Source of the DNA: Cellulomonas sp. C5510
GTDB taxonomy: Bacteria > Actinomycetota > Actinomycetes > Actinomycetales > Cellulomonadaceae
DNA length: 64,000 nt
Assembly (NCBI RefSeq): GCF_019797765.1
Contig: NZ_CP081862.1
Location: 1,426,001-1,490,000 of the forward strand
Direction of reading: 5' to 3'
Shown: positions 52,628-61,363 of the stretch, in pieces
Layout of the letters: every line of letters starts with the position of its first letter
How positions within the stretch are numbered: the stretch's first letter is position 1
Translations under genes and position numbers: made by a program
Notes under the pieces: model-generated
Database searches by the model: none
What the model was told of the DNA's origin: nothing
What the model saw: only the letters and a program-made list of their open reading frames with translations

Positions 52628-52685
52628 CGAGAATCCAGGACACGCCGGGCGCCGGGCTCTCCGCTCGGCGTGTCCTGGATTCTCG
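52628..52685. repeat. Perfect 20-bp inverted repeat
   Basis: Arms CGAGAATCCAGGACACGCCG (52628-52647) and its exact complement (52666-52685) with an 18-base loop. The arm core GAATCCAGGACAC has lower GC than the surroundings. It lies 44 bases before the aminotransferase start, after the operon's terminator. Confidence 0.85.
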
Positions 52686-52728
52686 CCGCCGCTCACCGGA
52701 ACGCACCCCACGAAAGGCCACCGCAGCC

Positions 52729-54045
52729 ATGACTCTCGACGCCGACGGCCGGCTCGCGCTCGAGCTCGACCGCGCGCATGTGTTCCACTCCTGGTCCGCG
52801 CAGGGCTCGCTGTCGCCCCTCGTGGTGGACGGGGCGTCCGGGTGCGAGGTGCACCTGGCCGACGGCCGCACGATGCTCGACTTCAGCAGCCAGCTCGTCA
52901 ACACCAACATCGGCCACCAGCACCCGCGCGTGACGGCTGCGATCGCCGAGCAGGCGGGCCGGCTCGCGACGATCGCCCCGGCGCACGCCGTCCTGCCGCG
53001 CGGCCGGGCCGCGGAGGCGATCCTGCGGCACGCACCGGAGGGCTTCTCGAAGGTCTTCTTCACGAACGCGGGCGCGGACGCCAACGAGAACGCGATCCGC
53101 ATGGCCCGGCAGGCCACCGGGCGGGACAAGATCCTGTCGTTCTACCGCTCGTACCACGGCAACACCGGCGCGGCCGTCGTCGCGACCGGCGACTGGCGGC
53201 GGGTGCCCAACGAGTACGCCCGCGGTCACGTCCACGTCTTCGGGCCGTACCTGTACCGGTCGGATTTCTGGGCGAGCACCCCGGAGCAGGAGTGCGAGCG
53301 CGCGCTGCACCACCTCGAGCGGGTGGTCGCGTCGGAAGGCCCGGGGTCGATCGCGGCGATCCTGCTCGAGACGGTCGTCGGCACCGGCGGCGTGCTCGTG
53401 CCACCGCCCGGGTACCTCGCCGGTGTGCGGGAGATCGCGGACCGGCACGGCATCCTGCTGATCCTCGACGAGGTCATGGCGGGGTTCGGCCGCACCGGCT
53501 CGTGGTTCGCGTTCGAGCAGCACGACGTGGTGCCGGACCTCATCACGTTCGCGAAGGGGGTCAACTCCGGCTACGTGCCGGCCGGCGGCGTGGTGATCTC
53601 CGACCCCGTGGCCGCCGTCTTCGACGACCGCGTCTTCCCCGGGGGCCTCACGTACTCCGGCCACCCGCTCGCGATGGCCGCCGTCGTCGCGACGATCGAG
53701 GCGATGGAGGACGAGAAGATCGTCGAGAACGCCGCCCGCATCGGCGCGGACGTGCTCGGGCCCGGCCTGCGGGCGCTCGCGGACGCGCATCCCTGCGTCG
53801 GCGAGGTCCGCGGGACCGGCGTGTTCTGGGCCCTGGAGCTCGTCACCGACCGCGCCACCCGGGAGCCCGTGCCCGCGGCGGCGATGGGCGCCGTGAAGTC
53901 CGCGCTGCTCGCCGGCGGCATGCTCCCGTTCGTCCAGGACAACCGCATCCACGTCGTCCCGCCGTGCGTCGTCACGGACACCGAGGTCGCCCGCGCCCTC
54001 GCGATCTACGACGCCGCCCTTACCGCCCTGGACGCCACCCTCTAG
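52729..54045 (+). CDS. Class III aminotransferase (beta-alanine/omega-amino acid:pyruvate type)
   Basis: PLP enzyme of 438 aa. 'HVFHSWSAQGSLSPLVVDGASGCEVHLADGRTMLDFSSQLVNTNIGHQHPRV' is the class III start (core FSSQLVNTNIGHQHPRV); 'FFTNAGADANENAIRMAR', 'LLILDEVMAGFGRTG' and the PLP lysine in 'LITFAKGVNSGYVPAGGV' are intact. Next to pyrimidine degradation, the likely donor is beta-alanine, giving malonate semialdehyde. Alternatives are other omega-amino acids. ATG 52729 begins after GAAAGG. Own transcription unit. Confidence 0.9.
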   Translation: MTLDADGRLALELDRAHVFHSWSAQGSLSPLVVDGASGCEVHLADGRTMLDFSSQLVNTNIGHQHPRVTAAIAEQAGRLATIAPAHAVLPRGRAAEAILRHAPEGFSKVFFTNAGADANENAIRMARQATGRDKILSFYRSYHGNTGAAVVATGDWRRVPNEYARGHVHVFGPYLYRSDFWASTPEQECERALHHLERVVASEGPGSIAAILLETVVGTGGVLVPPPGYLAGVREIADRHGILLILDEVMAGFGRTGSWFAFEQHDVVPDLITFAKGVNSGYVPAGGVVISDPVAAVFDDRVFPGGLTYSGHPLAMAAVVATIEAMEDEKIVENAARIGADVLGPGLRALADAHPCVGEVRGTGVFWALELVTDRATREPVPAAAMGAVKSALLAGGMLPFVQDNRIHVVPPCVVTDTEVARALAIYDAALTALDATL

Positions 54046-54110
54046 CCCCACCCCACACCCCGCCCCGCCCGACCCCGCCCCGCCCCACCCCGCCCCGCCC
54101 GCCCCGCCCG

Positions 54111-54179
54111 CGAGTTCGGCACCTCCGGTGCGAGTTCGGCACCCGGGACTGCCGACCTCGCCTGCAACTGCCGACCTCG
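54111..54179. repeat. Four-unit intergenic repeat, copy C
   Basis: CGAGTTCGGCA at 54111-54121 and 54131-54141, then TGCCGACCTCG at 54150-54160 and 54169-54179, spacers 9, 8 and 8. Both inverted units share the same A-to-C change relative to copies A and B. It follows a CCCCGCCC-rich tract (54046-54110) and lies between two co-directional genes. Confidence 0.85.
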
Positions 54180-54291
54180 CCGGGGGAAGGGGGAGGGGGA
54201 GGGGCGGCGCCTGGCTCGTCAGGTCGGCGGCTCCCGGGGCGGGCAGGGGGCTCGGTACAGTCGTCGTCGCCTCCACGGAAGGAACCGCCGC

Positions 54292-55056
54292 ATGTCCAGC
54301 ACCACCGCCCGCACCACCCTCCGCGCCGTCGTCACCGGCGCGTCCAGCGGGATCGGTGCCGCGACCGTCCGCCGGCTGCGCGCCGAGGGCTGGGAGGTCG
54401 TCGCCGTGGCGCGCCGTGCCGACCGGCTCGCCGCCCTCGCGGAGGAGACGGGCGCGGAGGCGTTCCCCGCGGACCTCACCTCCGACGAGGACGTCGCCCG
54501 GCTCGTCGCGCACGTCGAGGCGACCGGCGGCCTCACGTCGCTGGTGAACAACGCCGGCGGCGCGCTCGGCCTGGACCGGGTGGCGGACGCCGACGTCGAG
54601 GGCTGGCGCCGGATGTACGACCTCAACGTGCTCGGCACGCTCCGGGTGACGAAGGCGCTGCTCCCGGCGCTGAAGGCCAGCGGACGCGGCGACGTGCTCG
54701 TCGTGACGTCGACCGCCGCGATCGCCCCGTACGAGGGCGGTGCGGGCTACACCGGCGTCAAGCACGCTGAGCGGATGCTCACGACGACGCTGCGCCTGGA
54801 GCTCATCGGCGAGCCGGTGCGCGTCATCGACATCGCCCCGGGCAACGTCGCGACCGAGGAGTTCTCGCTCGTGCGGTTCGCCGGCGACGCCTCGCGCGCC
54901 GCGAAGGTGTACGAGGGCTACCAGCCGCTGCTCGCGGAGGACGTCGCCGACGTGATCGCGTTCGCCCTCACGCGGCCGCACCACGTCAACATCGACACGC
55001 TCGTGGTCCGGCCGCGCGCGCAGGTCAGCAACACGCAGATCGCCCGCGACGCCTGA
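54292..55056 (+). CDS. Short-chain dehydrogenase/reductase (YdfG-like)
   Basis: Classical SDR of 254 aa. NAD(P) motif 'TGASSGIGAATVRRL', 'NNAGGALGL', catalytic Ser in 'VVTSTAAIAPYEGG' and Tyr-x3-Lys in 'GYTGVKHAERML'. 'EFSLVRFAGDASRAAKVYEGYQPLLAEDVADVIAFALTRPHHVNIDTLVV' in its core EDVADVIAFALTRPHHVNID is typical of YdfG, which reduces malonate semialdehyde and 3-hydroxy acids. Following an omega-aminotransferase it may clear malonate semialdehyde to 3-hydroxypropionate; this is inference. ATG 54292 has GGAAGGA upstream. Confidence 0.9.
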   Translation: MSSTTARTTLRAVVTGASSGIGAATVRRLRAEGWEVVAVARRADRLAALAEETGAEAFPADLTSDEDVARLVAHVEATGGLTSLVNNAGGALGLDRVADADVEGWRRMYDLNVLGTLRVTKALLPALKASGRGDVLVVTSTAAIAPYEGGAGYTGVKHAERMLTTTLRLELIGEPVRVIDIAPGNVATEEFSLVRFAGDASRAAKVYEGYQPLLAEDVADVIAFALTRPHHVNIDTLVVRPRAQVSNTQIARDA

Positions 55057-55081
55057 GCGCGCGCGAGCCCGGGCGCCGACA

Positions 55082-55120
55082 GGGCGGCCCGGCGGGAGTC
55101 AGCCACCCGCCGGACCGCCC
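55082..55120. terminator. Bidirectional terminator between SDR and POT genes
   Basis: GGGCGGCCCGGCGGG (55082-55096) pairs with 55106-55120 in 14 of 15 positions, loop of nine bases, between convergent gene ends. Confidence 0.75.
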
Positions 55121-55127
55121 GTCCGGG

Positions 55128-56651
55128 TCACGCCCCCGGCGCCCCGGCACGCTCGAGCTCGTCCGCCCGCCGGATGTGCCGCGTCACCCACGGGGACAGC
55201 GCGAGCAGCAGGAGGGCGAACACGAGGGCGACGCCGCCGATCCCGCCGAAGTACGCCGTGTCGGACGTGCCCTCGGTGGCCTTGATGAGCTGGGCGGTGA
55301 TCGCCTGCCCCGCGGCGGGCGCGAGGAACCACACCGCCATGGCCTGCGTGCGGAACGCCCGCGGCGCGAGCAGCGTGGTGGCGGCCAGGCCGACGGGCGA
55401 CAGGCACAGCTCGCCGAGCGTCTGGACGACGTAGACGAGCACCAGCACCCACGCGGGTGCCTTGCCGTCGCCGATGACCGCCGACGCCGCGGACATCACG
55501 AGGAACGACACCGCCGCCAGCCCCAGGCCCATCGCGAACTTCGTGGCGGTGGGGGGCCGGTCGTGCGTCTTCGTCCAGATCCACGCGAACACCGGCGCGA
55601 GCAGGATGATCGACAGCGGGTTGACCGACTGGAAGAACTCGGGGCTGATCGTGAAGCCGAAGAACGACAGCTCGGTGCGGTTCTGCGCGAACGCCGCGAG
55701 CGTCGTGGCCGCCTGCTCGAAGATCATCCAGAACAGCATCGCCGCGACGAACAGCGGGATGTAGGCCACGACGCGGGGCCGCTCGGCGTCCGTCACCTTC
55801 GGTGACCGGTACATGGCGACGAAGTAGGCGACCGGCGCGAGGAACGCCAGGTACGACATCGTGTCGATGAACGTGTCCAGGTTGAACCCGCCGGACACCA
55901 GCGCCGCGACCGCGGCCACGGCGACGACCGCCAGCACGATGACGCCGAGTCCGCGCAGCAGCTTCGCGTGCTCCTCCGGGCGGACCGGGTTCGGCGCGCT
56001 GCCTCCCGCACGGCCCAGGTACCTGCCGCCCGCGACGAAGAACACCAGCGCGATCGCCATGCCCACCGCGGCGACGAGGAACCCGGCGTGGTAGCCGCCC
56101 CACGCCCGCGCCGCCCCGACCAGGAACGGTGCGCTGAACGACCCGATGTTGATGCCCATGTAGAAGATCGAGAACGCGGAGTCGCGGCGGTCGTCGTCGC
56201 GGGCGTACAGGTCGCCGACCATGCTCGACACGTTCGGCTTCAGCAGCCCCGTCCCGAGCGCGACGAGGGCGATGCCGAGGTACGACATCGTCGCCGCGGG
56301 CAGCGCCAGCGAGACGTGGCCCGCAGCGATGACGATCCCGCCGATCAGCGTGGCGCGGCGTGAACCGATCAGGCGGTCCGCCAGCCAGCCGCCGATGACC
56401 GACAGCAGGTAGACGCTGGTGCCGTAGATCGACACGAGGGCCAGGCCGGTGCGCTCACCGATGCCGAGGCCGCCGTCCGCGACCGCGTCCGTCAGGTAGT
56501 ACAGCAGGATGGCGCGCATCCCGTAGTAGCTGAACCGCTCCCACAGCTCCGTGGTGAACAGCGTCATCAGCCCGCGCGGGTGGCCGAAGAACGCGCGGTC
56601 GCCCGCCAGCTCGCCGGCCGCGCGCCCCTGCGGGGTCGAGGGGGTGGTCAT
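55128..56651 (-). CDS. Proton-dependent oligopeptide transporter (POT/PTR2 family)
   Basis: Di-/tripeptide:H+ symporter, 507 aa, about fourteen helices. Family signatures: 'TTELWERFSYYGMRAILLYYL' (the ExxERFxYY element; core ELWERFSYYGMRAI), 'GTGLLKPNVSSMVGDLYARDDDRRDSAFSIFYMGINIGSF' (core FSIFYMGINIGSF), and 'FFQSVNPLSIILLAPVFAWIWT' in the C-half. ATG 56651 begins shortly before helix 1. Single gene with a 260-base upstream gap in which no other gene is seen. Confidence 0.95.
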   Translation of the reverse strand: MTTPSTPQGRAAGELAGDRAFFGHPRGLMTLFTTELWERFSYYGMRAILLYYLTDAVADGGLGIGERTGLALVSIYGTSVYLLSVIGGWLADRLIGSRRATLIGGIVIAAGHVSLALPAATMSYLGIALVALGTGLLKPNVSSMVGDLYARDDDRRDSAFSIFYMGINIGSFSAPFLVGAARAWGGYHAGFLVAAVGMAIALVFFVAGGRYLGRAGGSAPNPVRPEEHAKLLRGLGVIVLAVVAVAAVAALVSGGFNLDTFIDTMSYLAFLAPVAYFVAMYRSPKVTDAERPRVVAYIPLFVAAMLFWMIFEQAATTLAAFAQNRTELSFFGFTISPEFFQSVNPLSIILLAPVFAWIWTKTHDRPPTATKFAMGLGLAAVSFLVMSAASAVIGDGKAPAWVLVLVYVVQTLGELCLSPVGLAATTLLAPRAFRTQAMAVWFLAPAAGQAITAQLIKATEGTSDTAYFGGIGGVALVFALLLLALSPWVTRHIRRADELERAGAPGA

Positions 56652-56915
56652 GGTGTCGTCTCCTGCACTCGTCGTGCCGGACGGGCGCAGGTCCCGCGAC
56701 CCCTGGCCCCGGGGCTCGCGCCGCTCCGGCGGGACCCGCCGTCCAGGATGTGGCCACGTCGGGAGGGGCGGCAAGACGAAGGTCCCCGGTGCGGAGCCGT
56801 CCGTGGCATCTGCGGTGATCGGCCGCGCGGACGGTGACGCAGGTCACGGGCGCGCCAGCGGGGCCGCGCCGAGGCGGGCGCAGGCGACCGGGCGTGGGCC
56901 GGACGCAGCCGGGGG

Positions 56916-56989
56916 TGGGCCAGGTGGGGCTTGAACCCACGACCGACGGATTATGAGTCCGCTGCTCTGACCGGCTGAGCTACTGGCCC
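56916..56989 (-). tRNA. tRNA with CAT anticodon, probably tRNA-Ile2 (lysidine type)
   Basis: 74-base cloverleaf: acceptor GGGCCAG/CTGGCCC, D-arm GCTCAGCCGGTCAGAGC, anticodon loop CTCATAA, T-arm GTGGGTTCAAGCCCCAC, discriminator A. The GGTCG variable region and GGTTCAAG T-loop resemble E. coli tRNA-Ile2 more than elongator tRNA-Met. CAT reading depends on TilS modification, which the sequence cannot show. Confidence 0.85.
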
Positions 56990-57045
56990 CGGTTGGCGGC
57001 CAGGGTACCGGCCGCTCACAGCGGCGCGGACTACGGTGTGTGCCC

Positions 57046-57555
57046 GTGCCGATGTTCTCGCGCCGCCGCGCGCTCCCCGACGACGTCCGCCGGTCCCTGG
57101 ACCTGCCGCCCGGCGACAAGGTCCTGGCGTGGGCGGAGGCATCGGGCGGCCGGTGGCTGGTGGCGACGCGTCGCGCGCTGCACGTGCTCGGGGCGCAGGA
57201 CGTCGCGCGGCACCCGTGGTCGGACGTGGACCGTGCCTCGTTCGCGCCGGAGCCGGCCGCGATCACGGTGCACTGGGTGACCGGCTCGGTCGAGGAGCTG
57301 GAGCTGACGCCGCCGCTGCCCGTGTCGTTCGCGCAGACGTTCCGGGAGCGTGTGCAGTCCTCGGTGGTCCACGTGGAGACGCTCACCGTGCCGGGCGCCG
57401 GCCCCGTGCGGGTGGCGTTGCGCCGGGGCGACGGGGACGAGCTGTTCACGCAGGTCATCGGCACCGGGCGCGTCGACCTGCACGACCCCGGTGTCGCGGC
57501 GCTGCTCGAGGCTGCGGAGGCCCGGGTGCGGGCCGAGGCAGGTCTGCGGGGCTGA
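57046..57555 (+). CDS. Conserved hypothetical protein (PH-like)
   Basis: 169 aa, no signal peptide or helix. 'GDKVLAWAEASGGRWLVATRRALHVLG' followed by 'HPWSDVDRASFAPEPAAITVHW' looks like a bacterial PH-type beta domain at about residues 20-95. The rest is alpha/beta with 'ELFTQVIGTGRVDLHDPGVAALLEAAEARVR'. GTG 57046 lies eight bases after TACGGT, consistent with a leaderless message; GTG 57040 is too close to it. Function unknown. Confidence 0.72.
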   Translation: MPMFSRRRALPDDVRRSLDLPPGDKVLAWAEASGGRWLVATRRALHVLGAQDVARHPWSDVDRASFAPEPAAITVHWVTGSVEELELTPPLPVSFAQTFRERVQSSVVHVETLTVPGAGPVRVALRRGDGDELFTQVIGTGRVDLHDPGVAALLEAAEARVRAEAGLRG

Positions 57556-57609
57556 GCCGCGCGGTGGCCGGACCACCCCCGGCGGGCTGCTAGAGTTCTT
57601 CCCGCGCGA

Positions 57610-57682
<73 letters not shown>

Positions 57683-57687
57683 CACCC

Positions 57688-57718
57688 GACCCCCGTCAGC
57701 GAGCCGCTGGCGGGGGTC
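57688..57718 (+). terminator. Terminator after tRNA-Asn
   Basis: GACCCCCGTCAGCG (57688-57701) pairs with 57705-57718 apart from one G-U, loop AGC, followed by TTCTGC. Confidence 0.85.
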
Positions 57719-57749
57719 TTCTGCGTCGACGGGCACGCGGGTCGGCGTG

Positions 57750-58340
57750 TCAGCGGCGCCGCGCCGCCGCCCGTGCCGGGAACGTCACGAGCACGGTCAG
57801 CGTGAGCAGTCCGGCCACGACGGCCACCAGGTTCTCCTGCAGCGCGACGACCGCGTACCCGACGTGCGGCACCGACCCGAGCACCTGCCCGACCTCCGCG
57901 ACGGCGTACGGCTGGGCGTCGGGCTCGGTGTTCGCGTCGCCCTGCAGCCGCAGCTCGGTGGCGCCGGCGACGCCGCCGGCCAGGGGGGTCGTCTCGATGA
58001 CGCGGTGGGTGACGAGGCCCCGGCCGTCGGTGCGGGGGACGGTGACGACGTCGCCGACGGCCACCGAGTCAGCGGGGACGGAGCGTGCGAGGGTGACGGC
58101 ACCCACGGGGATGCCGGGGGCCATCGAGCCGGAGACGACGACCGCGGGCCGGACGCCGAGCGCGAGGCAGGCGGCGACGGCGAGCAGGCTCAGCGCGCCG
58201 ACGACGGCGGCGACGTTCAGCAGCAGGCGCTGGGCGCGCACCGCCAGTCGGGCGGCGAGGCCCGGGCGGCGGTCCGCGGCGGTCGCGCGCCGCGCACGGC
58301 GGGTCGGCAGGGTGGCGGGGGTGATGGCGGCGGTGGTCAC
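57750..58340 (-). CDS. sipW: Signal peptidase I, SipW/ER type
   Basis: Membrane serine peptidase of 196 aa. Helix 1 at about residues 40-61, then 'PAVVVSGSMAPGIPVGAV' with nucleophile Ser72, and 'GRGLVTHRVIETTP' with His112 in place of the Lys of standard type I enzymes, the Ser-His pattern of SipW. 'LRLQGDANTEPDAQPYAVAEVGQVLG' holds the conserved GDAN; a second helix lies near residues 160-185. GTG 58340 overlaps the next gene upstream by four bases. Its substrates are the four neighbouring proteins. Confidence 0.93.
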   Translation of the reverse strand: MTTAAITPATLPTRRARRATAADRRPGLAARLAVRAQRLLLNVAAVVGALSLLAVAACLALGVRPAVVVSGSMAPGIPVGAVTLARSVPADSVAVGDVVTVPRTDGRGLVTHRVIETTPLAGGVAGATELRLQGDANTEPDAQPYAVAEVGQVLGSVPHVGYAVVALQENLVAVVAGLLTLTVLVTFPARAAARRR

Positions 58341-59047
58341 GCGTCCTCCTCGGTGGACGTGGCGTCGAGACGGGCGGTCAGGTGGGCCTGGGCCCCGTTG
58401 AGGGCCTCGGTGGCGGGGTCGTCCAGCAGGTGCACCCGGATGGTCAGGCTGGTGACGGAGCCGGGCGCCGCGTCGAGCCACGCGCCGGCGTCCGGCAGCG
58501 GCTCGGCGCCACGGGGGGCGAGCGTGCCGAGGTCGGCGGGGGTACCCGGCCGGGCGCCGTCCTGGGGCCGGTCGGCGCCGGAGCCGAGCAGCACGGTCCC
58601 GTCCTCGGCCAGCACCGTCACCCGCAGGAACGGGGTGATGTCCGGCGTACCCGGCACGGGCTCCGCGGCGAGCGTGGCGGAGACCGCGGAGGCGATGTCG
58701 GGGTGGTTGTTCGCGACCCGGAGCGTCGCATCGACGGTGCGCCCGGGCACGAGCTGGTCGTGATCGGGCAGGTCCAGCGGCAGCGGCGTCCCCGGGGCGG
58801 CCTGGTGGACCGTCCCGTCGGCCGCGAGCAGCACGACGTCGAACGGCTGGGCCGAGCCGACGCCCGCCGTCCCGAGGCCCAGGTGCGCCTCGTCGGTGTA
58901 CGACGCGGCCGTGAGCGCGGTGGTGCCGAGCACGGCCGCCGTGACGACCGTCGTGCCGACGAGCGCGACGAGGCTGGTGCGCCGGCGGGACCGCGCGTGG
59001 CGGGTGGTGCGGAGGTCCCGCCGGCGGGGGGCGACGTGGCGGCTCAT
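58337..59047 (-). CDS. Secreted protein with SipW-type signal (TasA-like), 1
   Basis: 236 aa. Arg-rich start, helix about residues 25-45, then the SipW-type cleavage block ALTAASYTDEAHLGLG. The mature part has TasA-like features: 'PFDVVLLAADG', a 'DHDQLVPGRTVDATLRVANNHPDIASAVSATL' strand region (core LVPGRTVDATLRVANNHPD), and a C-terminal 'VTSLTIRVHLLDDPATEALNGAQAHLTARLDAT'. No sortase motif is seen. Coupled to sipW and the RCC1 gene by four-base overlaps. Confidence 0.82.
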   Translation of the reverse strand: MSRHVAPRRRDLRTTRHARSRRRTSLVALVGTTVVTAAVLGTTALTAASYTDEAHLGLGTAGVGSAQPFDVVLLAADGTVHQAAPGTPLPLDLPDHDQLVPGRTVDATLRVANNHPDIASAVSATLAAEPVPGTPDITPFLRVTVLAEDGTVLLGSGADRPQDGARPGTPADLGTLAPRGAEPLPDAGAWLDAAPGSVTSLTIRVHLLDDPATEALNGAQAHLTARLDATSTEEDA

Positions 59048-60498
59048 GCGGCGGCCCGCTCGGTGCCCGGCATGACCAGCTCGGTCAGGCCGTGCGACGT
59101 GGCCGTGGTCGGCCGGGCGGACGCGAAGCCGTCCCGCACCAGGTGGAACGTGTTGTGGCTGCCGCCCTGGGTGGTGCCGCCCCACAGCACGATCGTGCCG
59201 TCGCCGCGCAGCGCCGCCCCGGAGTACCCGAACCCCACGACGTGCTCGACGGGGCCGAGCGCGCTGATGCGGGTGGGGACGCGGATGTTGGCCGCGGAGG
59301 TCGCGCCGGTCGTCGGGTGCGGGCCCCAGGCGTAGGAGTACCGGCCCCAGACGTACACGAGGCTGTCGCTGCCGCGGACGAGCACGTAGTCCTCGGTCGC
59401 GGCGACCTGCACGGCGGTGACGCCGGGGGCCAGCGTGACGGCGGTGGGTCGGTTGTTGGCGACCACGCCGCCGTCGGCCCTGGCGGTGCCCCACTCGAGG
59501 TAGTTGCCCCACGTGAGCAGGGTGCCGTCGGCCAGCACGGCCTGGCTGCCGTAGTAGTGCCCGGTCAGCGACCGGATGCCGCACGTGTCCTGCGGCGACC
59601 CGGCGACCACGCCGACGGCCTCGCAGCCGCTGGTGGTGTGCTGCGACAGCGCGACCGACTGCGTCGGGGTCCCGTGGCTGACCCGGACGTCGTCGCCCGA
59701 CGGCGAGCCGGCGTACGCCCCCGCGCCGTTGGCCCAGCCCCACCACAGCACGCCCGTCGACGGGTCGCCGGGGACGGTGTTGCCGCGGACGGCCCACCCG
59801 TTCCACACGCCGGCGCCGATCGAGTGCACGCCGGTGAGGATGCGGGCGGGCGCGGCCGAGGACGCCGTCAGGGAGCCCTGACCGGTCACGCCGCGCCCCT
59901 GCGGGTAGCCCCAGGTGTACAGATCGCCCGTCGAGGTCAGCGCCATGAACACGGACGCCGAGGACACCAGGTCCACCACGGTGCCCGGGATCGCGACCTG
60001 CCCCGGCTTCGTGAACGGCACGGCGCTGCCGGTGCGGCCCATGACGTGCGCCGCCTGGTTCCCGCCCCACGTGTACACCCGGCCGTCGTCGGAGAGCGCG
60101 GCCAGGCCCGTGTAGGCGGCGTCCGCGGCGAAGTAGTTGTCCAGGCTCACGCCGGCGAGCTTCACCGCGCGGCGCGCGCCGTCGGGGTGCCCGTCGGAGG
60201 GCAGGGTCACGAGGCTCACGGGGGCCGCGGAGTCGACGCTCGCGACGCCGGTACCGGCGAGGCCGCCGCCGCGGTAGCCCCAGACGGCGACGGTGCCGTC
60301 GTCCTGGAGCGCGGTCGCGGTGCCGGCGAGGAACGTCTGCTGCGGGACGAAGCGGGTCGTCGGGGACCGGAACACCTCGGTGACGGCCTCGGCGCGGTCG
60401 GTGTAGGCAGCGGTGGTGGTGCCGACGGCGACGGCGGGCACGACGACGGCGAGACCGGCGACGGCGGCCAGGGCGCGGCGGATGCGGCGGTGGGTCAC
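59044..60498 (-). CDS. Secreted RCC1-repeat protein with SipW-type signal
   Basis: 484 aa. Signal helix at residues 8-26, then GTTTAAYTDRAEA, the same cleavage block as its neighbours. The rest is made of RCC1-type blades: repeated 'WGYRGGG', 'VYTWGGNQAAHVMG', 'LYTWGYPQGRGVTGQG', 'VLWWGWANGAGAYAG', 'LLTWGNYLEWGT', 'VYVWGRYSYAWG', 'IVLWGGTTQGG', giving a probable seven-bladed propeller. Two Cys (GCEAV, DTCGI) may form a disulfide. Coupled to the downstream TasA-like gene. An extracellular RCC1 propeller exported by SipW is unusual; its binding partner is unknown. Confidence 0.85.
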   Translation of the reverse strand: MTHRRIRRALAAVAGLAVVVPAVAVGTTTAAYTDRAEAVTEVFRSPTTRFVPQQTFLAGTATALQDDGTVAVWGYRGGGLAGTGVASVDSAAPVSLVTLPSDGHPDGARRAVKLAGVSLDNYFAADAAYTGLAALSDDGRVYTWGGNQAAHVMGRTGSAVPFTKPGQVAIPGTVVDLVSSASVFMALTSTGDLYTWGYPQGRGVTGQGSLTASSAAPARILTGVHSIGAGVWNGWAVRGNTVPGDPSTGVLWWGWANGAGAYAGSPSGDDVRVSHGTPTQSVALSQHTTSGCEAVGVVAGSPQDTCGIRSLTGHYYGSQAVLADGTLLTWGNYLEWGTARADGGVVANNRPTAVTLAPGVTAVQVAATEDYVLVRGSDSLVYVWGRYSYAWGPHPTTGATSAANIRVPTRISALGPVEHVVGFGYSGAALRGDGTIVLWGGTTQGGSHNTFHLVRDGFASARPTTATSHGLTELVMPGTERAAA

Positions 60499-60601
60499 GG
60501 GTCCTCCTTCGGGCGTGCGGGGCGGTCGGGCGTGTGGGCCGGGGTGGTGCGTGGGGCCGTGCGCGGGACGGTGCGGCCGCTGGGTGCGCGGCGGCGGCAG
60601 G

Positions 60602-61285
60602 TCAGCCGGTCGTCCCGTCGAACCGGAGGCCGAGGACCATCGCCCGGCCGGAGTAGTAGGGGTTGCCGAGCGCGGGGTCGAGCGTCGCGGCGACCTGGAC
60701 ACGGCGGGGGACGCCGGTCTCGAAGCCGGTGAGCGTGAGGGGCCCGAGGCCGTCGGCGGGCTCAGACGCCACGACCTGGCCGTCCACCGACACGGTGAAC
60801 CGGGCGACGTCGTACGGGTCGGCACCGGGACCGGGAACCCCCGGGTCGGTCGGCAGCGGGGCGGTGCGGGCGTTCTCGACGGTCAGCGTCACGGTGCCGG
60901 TCGCGGCGGTCGTGGTCACCACGTCCACTTCGATCGCCGTCGCCCCGTCGGGGCCCGGCACGACGGTGTCCACCACGAGCGGGTGGTCGTCGCCCTGCAC
61001 GGTCGCGCCGGAGCCGTCGACGAGCGCGATGTCGTACGCGCCGCCCACGGTGCCGAGGTCGGCCTCCGCGGTGTCGGTGAACGCCGCGTGCGTGATGGTC
61101 GTCCCGGTGGCCAGCACGACGACGCCCGCGAGGCCGCCGAGAGCGAGCAGCGCGCGGCGGGGCCGTCGTGCGGGGCCGGGTGCACGGTGCCGGGCGGGGC
61201 CGGCGGGACGTGCGGTGGCGGGCGACGGGCGGGAGGGGTCGGAGAGCGCGGGGGTCGTGGTGCGGCGACGGGCCGTGGTGCGCAT
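60602..61285 (-). CDS. Secreted protein with SipW-type signal, 2
   Basis: 227 aa. A long basic Pro/Arg/Thr start (about 45 residues), one helix (LLALGGLAGVVVLATGTTI), then THAAFTDTAEADLGTVGG. The mature part is beta-rich with 'VEVDVVTTTAATGTVTLTVENARTAPL' in the middle. TasA/camelysin-like but more divergent. ATG 61285 has AGGAGGA upstream. 103 bases separate it from the RCC1 gene. Confidence 0.8.
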   Translation of the reverse strand: MRTTARRRTTTPALSDPSRPSPATARPAGPARHRAPGPARRPRRALLALGGLAGVVVLATGTTITHAAFTDTAEADLGTVGGAYDIALVDGSGATVQGDDHPLVVDTVVPGPDGATAIEVDVVTTTAATGTVTLTVENARTAPLPTDPGVPGPGADPYDVARFTVSVDGQVVASEPADGLGPLTLTGFETGVPRRVQVAATLDPALGNPYYSGRAMVLGLRFDGTTG

Positions 61286-61363
61286 CTGTCCTCCTCCTGG
61301 GGCGTGGGTGCGGGGGCCGCACCGGCGGCCGGGACTGGCGCCCCGGCCGCCGGAGGGCGGGTG

